Part shown: one piece after another, positions 60,601 to 64,000 of the stretch
How positions within the stretch are numbered: the first letter of the stretch is position 1
Layout of the letters: each line of letters opens with the position of its first letter
Origin: Ancistrus triradiatus
Lineage: Eukaryota > Chordata > Actinopteri > Siluriformes > Loricariidae
Reading direction: 5' to 3'
DNA length: 64,000 nt
Assembly: GCA_025084515.1 (NCBI GenBank)
Contig: JAJAGP010003183.1
Coordinates: 1 to 64,000 of the forward strand
The notes under the pieces: model-generated
Database searches by the model: none
Told to the model about the DNA's origin: nothing
The model's input: only the letters and a program-made list of their open reading frames with translations
Program-made: the position numbers and the translations under genes

Positions 60601-63357
60601 CCAAAAATAGAGACTCAACGAGTGAATGTGAACCAGTTTATATAGTTATAAGTTAGAGAGAATATACAGGTAGTGGGGGGACAAACAAAGGAGCACTATT
60701 TACAGTGGTGCTTGAAAGTTTGTGAACCCTTTAGAATTTTCTATATTTCTGCATAAATATGACCTAAAACATCATCAGACTGTCACACACAAGTCCTAAA
60801 AGTAGATAAAGAGAACCCAGTTAAACAAATGAGACAAAAATATTATAATTGGTCATTTTTATGAAGGAAATATCCAATATTACATATTAGTGAGTGGCAA
60901 GAGTATGTGAACCTCTAGGATTAGCAGTTAATTTAAAGGTGAAATTAGAGTCAGGTGTTTTCAGGTAATGGGATGACAATCAGGTGTGAGTGGGCACCCT
61001 GTTTTATTTATAGAACAGGGATCTATCAACGTCTGCTCTTCACAACACATGTTTGTGGAAGTGTGTCATGGCATGAACAAAGGAGATTTCTGAGGACCTC
61101 AGAAAAAGAGTTGTTGATGCTCATCAGGCTTGGAAAAGGTTACAAAACCATCTCTAAAGAGTTTGGACTGAACCAATCCACAGTCAGACAGATTGTGTAC
61201 AAATGGAATAAATTCAAGACCATTGTTACCCTCCCTAGGTGTGAACGACCAACAAAGATCACTCCAAGAACAAGGCGTGTAATAGTTGGAGAGGTCACAA
61301 AGTAGCCCAGGGTAACTTGTAAGCACCATCTGAACAACTGAACAACAATGGTGTGCATGGCAGGGTTGCAAGGAGAAAGCCACTGCTCTCCAAAAAAACA
61401 TTGCTGCTCGTCTGCAGTTTGCTAAAGATCACGTGAACAAGCCAGAAGGCTATTGGAAGAATGTTTTGTGGATGGATGAGACCAAAATAGAACTTTTTAG
61501 TTTAAAAGAAAAGTGTTATGTTTGGAGAAAGGAAAACACTGCATTCCAGCATAAGAACCATATCCCATCTGTGAAACATGGTGGTGGTAGTATCATGGTT
61601 TGGGCCTGTTTTGCTGCATCTGGGCCAGGACGGCTTGCCATCATTGATGGAACAATGAATTCTGAATTATATCAGAGAATTCTAAAGGAAAATGTCAGGA
61701 CATCTGCCATGAAAAGGAATCTCAAGAGAAGGGGTTGTCATTCCGCAAGACCACGCCCAAGCACACAAGTCTTTCTACCAAAGAATGTTAAAGAAGATGA
61801 AGTTCATGCTTTGGAATATCCAAGTCAAAGTCCTGACCTTCATCCATTTAAATGTTGTGGAAGGACCGAATGACAGCTAATGTGAGGAAACCCACCAACA
61901 TCCCAAGCTGACCTGTTTCTGTATGGAGGATGGGCAATAAATTCCTCCAAGCCGTGTGCGGACTGCAACAGTTACAGACGTTAAATGGGTGCATACCTGT
62001 CTGCTACTTTAGAAAGCTTTGATATTTATATCTCATCCCAAAATTCATTTATTCGTGTTGCAGTGCTTCTGCACTTTTCCTGGTTTCTCACTACATACCA
62101 CTATTTACCATGTTTAAGCAAGTAACATCTGTTAAAGGAATCAACAGAATTACAGCTTTTTACCACTTTTACCATTTGTACGCTAAAGAAGCAGCGTTTA
62201 GAGGTTAGAAAATAACTGGAGGCCTCCTTTACTCCTTGTCGAGAAACTCGAGTCTTTCAAATTCACTAACAAAACAGAACGAGGTCATTCTTAGACCAAA
62301 CTCCCACCTCATGATTTGCAAATCGAATATCCCGTGAGAAGAGAACAGCGAGCCAGTCGCAGCCGAGCTTGACCTCAATTCCTCTTGCCAGCTTCTCTAA
62401 CGACGCCAAATGGCTGCTTGGAAAGTTGTAGGCTAGAGTGACATGCAGCTGTTTCTTCTGAGGCTCTACATGCACATCTGTGAGATGATGAGAAGTTTCT
62501 GTTAGCTCGTGTATTCGTTGCACAAAAGGTACTACAGTTGCACAAAGTATGCAAAAGACAACGACGCTCCAACACCAACACTTCAGGGACAACCTACAGT
62601 CAGTCACATGCGCCATGCCATTCTATGGTGGAAAAAGCTCTGGGAATGGGACTGCTCATCAGGATTGTTGTCAACCACCAAGACGAGACTGGTACGTTCT
62701 GCTTAACTTAGGTCTGTTGCCCTCATTTGTAGGCACATTTGTATTCATCTGTTGCATCCCTGTTCCCAAGCAATGCGTACGTTTTACACTTACCAGTCCT
62801 ACTAATCCCAAATAGCTAGGAGAAATAAAAAATGCACACAAAATCAAAGCTCTCATCTTAGAAGGATATAAAACATTGGGCTAACACACAGTTACAGTTA
62901 GGGTTTCCTCCATTTTGGCTCTACAGCACTTTTATACAAAGCTCCGCCCCTTCAGATGGCATTTGCATGTGAAAGCTGACACTACAAAGTTTCAATTGCA
63001 AAATTGATTACTAGGCCATTTCAATTTGTGTGTTTTTGCAGGTAATGTATACTATTCAGTGCCGATTCATTTTGATTGAGCACTGAGCATATGGTGACCT
63101 GGCCCCAGATTTACTGCGACATGTCACCGACATTTTAAAACCATTTCCCTTGTGTTACCTGCTTTTGTGGCAGCCTCTGCAGAGAAGTCGGCGGCAAATT
63201 TCTTCAGAGTCTCGGCCACCTGCTCCTCGACGAAGAGGCCGATGAAGTTGGCTGAGGTGTAGAGCTCCAAGGGTAAAGAGCTGGGGAAGCGGCCTCTCCA
63301 TTGATTGACTGTGGACTGTAACGCTCCACACAGAGCTTCCACCTTGCTATCCGCACA
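51554..63357 (-). CDS. ubash3b: UBASH3B (Sts-1/TULA-2) tyrosine phosphatase, 11 exons, 5' part outside window
   Basis: This is the overall gene span; exons are listed separately. UBASH3 proteins are UBA-2H phosphoesterase-SH3-PGM phosphatases that bind ubiquitin and CBL and dampen tyrosine-kinase signalling by dephosphorylating Syk/Zap-70-type kinases. Eleven minus-strand exons total 1543 bp (about 514 codons). That is what remains of a roughly 650-residue protein after removing the N-terminal 130 or so residues carrying the UBA domain, which must lie above 64000. Exon phases agree across every junction except at the SH3 exon. The PGM sequence (EPGLFEWTKW, NLSVDTTYRP, NNILIVAHASSLEACT) is of the 3B type; UBASH3A differs at these places as I know the family. 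Teleosts can have two co-orthologues (ba, bb) and I cannot say which this is. The SH3 and last exons contain indels. Introns range from 74 bp to about 2.9 kb and host at least four Tc1 copies. Confidence 0.95.
51890..52965. repeat. about 1.08 kb polypurine (+) / polypyrimidine (-) tract in the last ubash3b intron
   Basis: The plus strand is almost pure A and G (ggaag, gggaa, aaaga variants) with scattered C or T. It is not a simple tandem unit but an irregular GA-rich low-complexity tract. It fills most of the 1285-bp terminal intron, so the sense transcript would be C/U-rich from just after the 52971 donor to near the 51685 acceptor. Long open frames across it, rich in Ser, Phe, Pro and Leu, are composition artefacts. 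Confidence 0.93.
52971..53080 (-). CDS. ubash3b: ubash3b exon: PGM domain with catalytic AHASS histidine
   Basis: A 110-bp exon with acceptor ggttgatag and donor gtgtgt. It encodes GNNILIVAHASSLEACTRQL, then QGLTPRNSKEFVQVVRK, ending in phase 0. The histidine in V-A-H-A-S-S corresponds to the second catalytic His565 of mammalian Sts-1. The donor immediately abuts the long pyrimidine-rich (sense strand) intron. Confidence 0.97.
53168..53274 (-). CDS. ubash3b: ubash3b exon: PGM domain
   Basis: A 107-bp exon with acceptor cttcgcag and donor gtaaga. It completes the Arg codon, then encodes PHMPITKLSVSESYDTYLS and RSYRVTKDILAGCKNK with one base carried on. The phase matches both neighbours. The introns on either side are short (115 and 87 bp). 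Confidence 0.97.
53390..53534 (-). CDS. ubash3b: ubash3b exon: PGM domain with EPGLFEW glutamate
   Basis: A 145-bp exon after acceptor gagtgcag, ending before donor gtatag. It encodes GMQQDGKLKMRLEPGLFEW, then TKWVSGNSLPAWISPAG and AAANLSVDTTY, ending with two bases of an Arg codon. The glutamate in EPGLFE corresponds to the catalytic Glu490 region of mammalian Sts-1. The AAANLSVDTTY string supports the 3B rather than the 3A paralogue. Confidence 0.97.
53561..54093 (-). mobile_element. Tc1-like family B derivative, internally deleted, in a ubash3b intron
   Basis: Ends tagtgtttggacaaagtggt and cctttaagcaccactg. A shortened transposase core (CFAASGPGQPT) remains on the minus strand. Confidence 0.8.
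54371..55845 (-). mobile_element. Tc1-like element, family A, with internal tandem duplication, in a ubash3b intron
   Basis: Right terminus ttttttaccccactg then TA; the left terminus is truncated (acaaaaagtatttagtcag). A block of about 200 bp containing the GVMLWGCFSAEGTGRLIRVK motif occurs twice (about 54570-54770 and 54775-54980). The HTH region is near 55480-55380. Frames are broken. Confidence 0.88.
55846..56421. other. intronic sequence of ubash3b
   Basis: No further exon is needed by phase, and none is recognised. Confidence 0.6.
56422..56514 (-). CDS. ubash3b: ubash3b exon: PGM domain with SPSLRC arginine
   Basis: A 93-bp exon with acceptor gttgcag and donor gtatgc. It encodes GEALLESNTTIDFVYCSPS, then LRCVQTGHEIIK and a split glycine. 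The arginine in S-P-S-L-R-C corresponds to Arg462 of mammalian Sts-1, a catalytic-pocket residue. The frame joins both neighbours. The next exon is 2.9 kb away across an intron containing two Tc1 elements. Confidence 0.96.
56599..56718 (-). CDS. ubash3b: ubash3b exon: PGM phosphatase domain
   Basis: A 120-bp exon after acceptor ttctgcag, with donor gtacgt. It encodes GKYVRSNLNMP, then DYNMDAPITVFGAVQARTV plus a split glycine. KYxRxNLNMP and DAPITVFG are hallmark UBASH3 phosphatase-domain segments. Reading frame is intact. Confidence 0.97.
56793..56913 (-). CDS. ubash3b: ubash3b exon: start of PGM phosphatase domain with catalytic RHGE
   Basis: A 121-bp exon in phase 0 after acceptor gttgaag, ending before donor gtaaca. 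It encodes VLRVNSHSRSPKR followed by TVFVCRHGERMDVVFGKHWL. The R-H-G-E-R motif carries the nucleophilic histidine and two phosphate-binding arginines of the histidine-phosphatase superfamily (Arg379, His380, Arg383 in mammalian Sts-1). The next intron is only 74 bp. Confidence 0.97.
56995..57065 (+). mobile_element. small Tc1 family B fragment
   Basis: cccatctgtgaaacctggtg, then gttttgctgcatctaggccaggacg, matches the transposase core region of family B. The rest of 57066-57949 is unremarkable intron. Confidence 0.75.
57950..58094 (-). CDS. ubash3b: ubash3b exon: linker between SH3 and PGM domains
   Basis: A 145-bp exon with acceptor ttatgcag and donor gttatt. The first G completes a glycine codon; 48 codons follow, from SHSFFSASPLEKSNK to SILSVVCQPMQ. 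The C-Q-P-M-Q ending matches the UBASH3B linker just before the phosphatase domain. The middle is Ser-rich and poorly conserved, as expected of a linker. The flanking intron toward the SH3 exon is mostly one Tc1 element. Confidence 0.93.
58264..59393 (-). mobile_element. Tc1-like element, family A, both termini intact, in a ubash3b intron
   Basis: Ends cagtggggcaaaaaagtatt and ttttttgctccactg are flanked on both sides by TA, the expected target duplication. The minus strand holds HTH and mid-core pieces with many small indels; the C-terminal core is deleted near 58380. It lies 85 bp from the SH3 exon donor. Confidence 0.9.
59479..59679 (-). CDS. ubash3b: ubash3b SH3-domain exon, disrupted by indels
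   Basis: Acceptor gtgccag and donor gtgagc bound a 201-bp block where the SH3 exon is expected. The SH3 signature is recognisable in pieces: VMY, NEDELE, GDFILIS, LSTSGG, SLSTGL and ADEC. These fall in different frames. The first frame meets TGA at 59617-59619 and TAG at 59536-59538. The length is 201 bp, but neighbouring phases require 3n+2, and the mammalian exon would be about 209 bp. Protein similarity on both sides of each break is high, so the breaks are recent or are sequencing errors. A split into two exons would need an intron of about 35 bp and is unlikely. If real, the SH3 domain and everything downstream would be lost. Exon borders are moderately certain. Confidence 0.8.
59810..59970 (-). 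repeat. tRNA-derived SINE (S1), copy 4, indel-rich
   Basis: The minus strand follows the S1 consensus (gactgctggtagcctagtcc, tttcaaatctcgcc, tcgcgctggataagggg) but has many one-base changes and losses. Confidence 0.75.
59986..60055 (-). pseudogene. tRNA-Gly(GCC)-like sequence, probably defective
   Basis: The minus strand begins GCATTGGTGGTTCACTGGTA and matches cytosolic tRNA-Gly(GCC) through the D arm and anticodon stem. The anticodon loop reads C-GCC-AC: the base equivalent to universal U33 is missing. One C is also missing before the T arm, and the B box is GGTTCAATTTC rather than GGTTCGATTCC. The acceptor 3' strand (CCAATTGA) is also altered, and no good Pol III terminator follows. Either this is a tRNA pseudogene or the bases were lost in sequencing, as the neighbouring SH3 exon suggests. 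Confidence 0.6.
60200..60425 (-). repeat. unclassified interspersed repeat (R1), copy 3
   Basis: Inverse of 17040-17275: gaccgaaatggacattgacc, taccatagccacatagtctt and ggtggagcgctacaatctac. Confidence 0.75.
60465..60690 (+). repeat. unclassified interspersed repeat (R2), copy 2 (uninterrupted)
   Basis: Aligns with both halves of 31781-32790 without the 773-bp element; the junction lies at gatcagccaaaaatagagac (about 60596-60615). Confidence 0.8.
60703..61985 (+). mobile_element. Tc1-like element, family B, in a ubash3b intron, opposite strand
   Basis: Left terminus cagtggtgcttgaaagtttg; right terminus lost. HTH block RLGKGYKTISKEFGLNQSTV and core block LWMDETKIELFSL with GGGSIMVWACFAASGPGRLA are well preserved. 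The second Asp and Glu regions are frameshifted. Confidence 0.92.
61986..62307. other. intronic sequence of ubash3b
   Basis: Nothing recognised. Confidence 0.5.
62308..62477 (-). CDS. ubash3b: ubash3b exon: 2H-phosphoesterase domain, C-terminal part
   Basis: A 170-bp exon between acceptor catctcacag and donor gtggga. The single base carried from the previous exon completes Asp, followed by VHVEPQKKQLHVTLAYNF and on to KLGCDWLAVLFSRDIRFANHE, ending in phase 0. HVTLAY is the second H-x-T motif expected of a 2H phosphoesterase. The intron upstream is 681 bp. No damage is visible. Confidence 0.96.
63159..63357 (-). CDS. ubash3b: ubash3b exon: 2H-phosphoesterase domain, first part in window
   Basis: This 199-bp exon begins after acceptor tttgtcag and ends before donor gtaaca. 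It opens in phase 0 with C-A-D-S-K-V and runs 66 codons plus one base, through PLELYTSANFIGLFVEE and LKKFAADFSAEAATKA. These motifs match the middle of the 2H (LigT-like) phosphoesterase domain of UBASH3B. The preceding exon, which should carry the first HxT motif, is not found between here and 64000, so it lies outside. The exon is intact, with no stop or frameshift. Confidence 0.95.
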
Positions 63358-63574
63358 CTGACAAAGTACATATGAGTAAATCCCTCACACTTGTACGCAT
63401 GTCTGAATATAGCACACTCGACCTGCTTAATAAGTACTACAAAAGCCAATATATTCACTATGCTCATATAAACAGAATGGCCACTTAGTAGGGTGTTGGA
63501 CTTCCTTTGGGCTTCAGAACCACAGCAATTTATAGTTAATAGTCCATCCGTGCTATGGACCAACGAGTTGTACC

Positions 63575-63738
63575 TTTAGGCAGACATTTAGCAGACGCCC
63601 TTATCCAGAGCGACTTACAATTACAATCCAAGCAATTGTGGGTTAAGGACCCAACAGTGGCAGCTTGGCAGAGGTGGGATTTGAACCCTGGACCTTCTGG
63701 TCCAGAGTCCAGTAACTTAACCACTAGGCTACCCACTT
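63575..63738 (-). repeat. tRNA-derived SINE (S1), copy 5
   Basis: Minus strand: gtagcctagtggttaagtta, gggttcaaatcccacctctg, gtcgctctggataagggcgt. Well preserved and close in sequence to the 37530 copy. Confidence 0.92.
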
Positions 63739-64000
63739 GCTAGTTGGAGCAACAGTGTTGTATTCGGCAGAACGATTCTCGACATCCTCCTGTGACCCTT
63801 TCTGTCGACTCACTGTCTACATCCACAGAGTGCCCTTTCGCTGAATGTTTTTCCTCAATCACGACACTCACTCCATACTCTCAACTCCATTGCTTGAGAA
63901 AACCCCAGAAGATCAGCAGTTTTTAAAATACTGGCCTCCAGTATTTGCCTTGTTATAATTTAGACACATACTGAAACTGACCCGCAGCAAACTTGACCGC
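63739..64000. other. intronic sequence upstream of the first ubash3b exon in the window
   Basis: No upstream ubash3b exon is recognised to the window edge. Confidence 0.5.

Noticed and set aside
49942..64000. The miR-100/let-7/miR-125b cluster, which lies near UBASH3B in mammals
   Set aside because: None of the three mature sequences was seen on either strand. In the mammalian order they would lie upstream of the gene, beyond 64000.
1..64000. CRISPR arrays, bacterial operons, phage or a viral insertion
   Set aside because: No regularly spaced direct repeats, compact operon-like genes, ribosome-binding-site pattern or viral protein motifs were seen; the sequence is vertebrate nuclear DNA.

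Overview
The window is nuclear DNA from a vertebrate, most likely a teleost fish. Everything points that way: intron-split coding exons with GT/AG borders, a nuclear-type tRNA gene, tRNA-derived SINEs, and a large load of decayed Tc1/mariner-like DNA transposons and palindromic MITEs. No long LINE or LTR coding sequence was seen. The Tc1-heavy profile fits ostariophysan fish such as catfishes, but that is inference; the sequence does not name a species.

The only protein gene I can firmly identify is the 3' four-fifths of ubash3b (Sts-1/TULA-2) on the minus strand. Eleven exons lie between 63357 and 51554, in consistent phase throughout. They encode, N to C, the second half of the 2H-phosphoesterase domain, the SH3 domain, a linker, and the complete histidine-phosphatase (PGM) domain. 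The UBA domain and first exons lie beyond position 64000. The PGM catalytic residues (RHGE, SPSLRC, EPGLFEW, AHASS) are all present. Two exons do not read cleanly: the SH3 exon carries several indels with in-frame stops, and the last exon carries a -1/+1 pair. Repeats and a tRNA-Gly-like locus next to the SH3 exon are also indel-rich, so a poorly polished sequence patch is at least as likely as gene damage. The last intron is filled by a roughly 1 kb polypurine/polypyrimidine tract.

Layout: 1-9.1 kb holds Tc1 remnants, hairpin MITEs, and a tandemly duplicated AT microsatellite beside one unidentified candidate exon. 9-28 kb is mostly non-coding, with a Tc1 at 11.6-12.9 kb, a nearly full-length one at 15.4-16.7 kb and several terminal-inverted-repeat elements. 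28-31 kb is a nested pile of transposons. 31-44 kb carries further MITEs, SINEs and a stretch resembling a regulatory region near 42 kb. 44-51.5 kb has another Tc1, an intact tRNA-Leu(CAG) gene, a hairpin and SINEs. 51.5-63.4 kb is ubash3b, whose larger introns contain Tc1 copies.

I found no evidence for a new multi-gene system. The points most worth following are the state of the SH3 and terminal exons of ubash3b, the polypurine intron, the filled/empty-site pair for an unclassified transposon (31.9-32.7 kb versus 60.6 kb), and the nested insertion at 28-31 kb.
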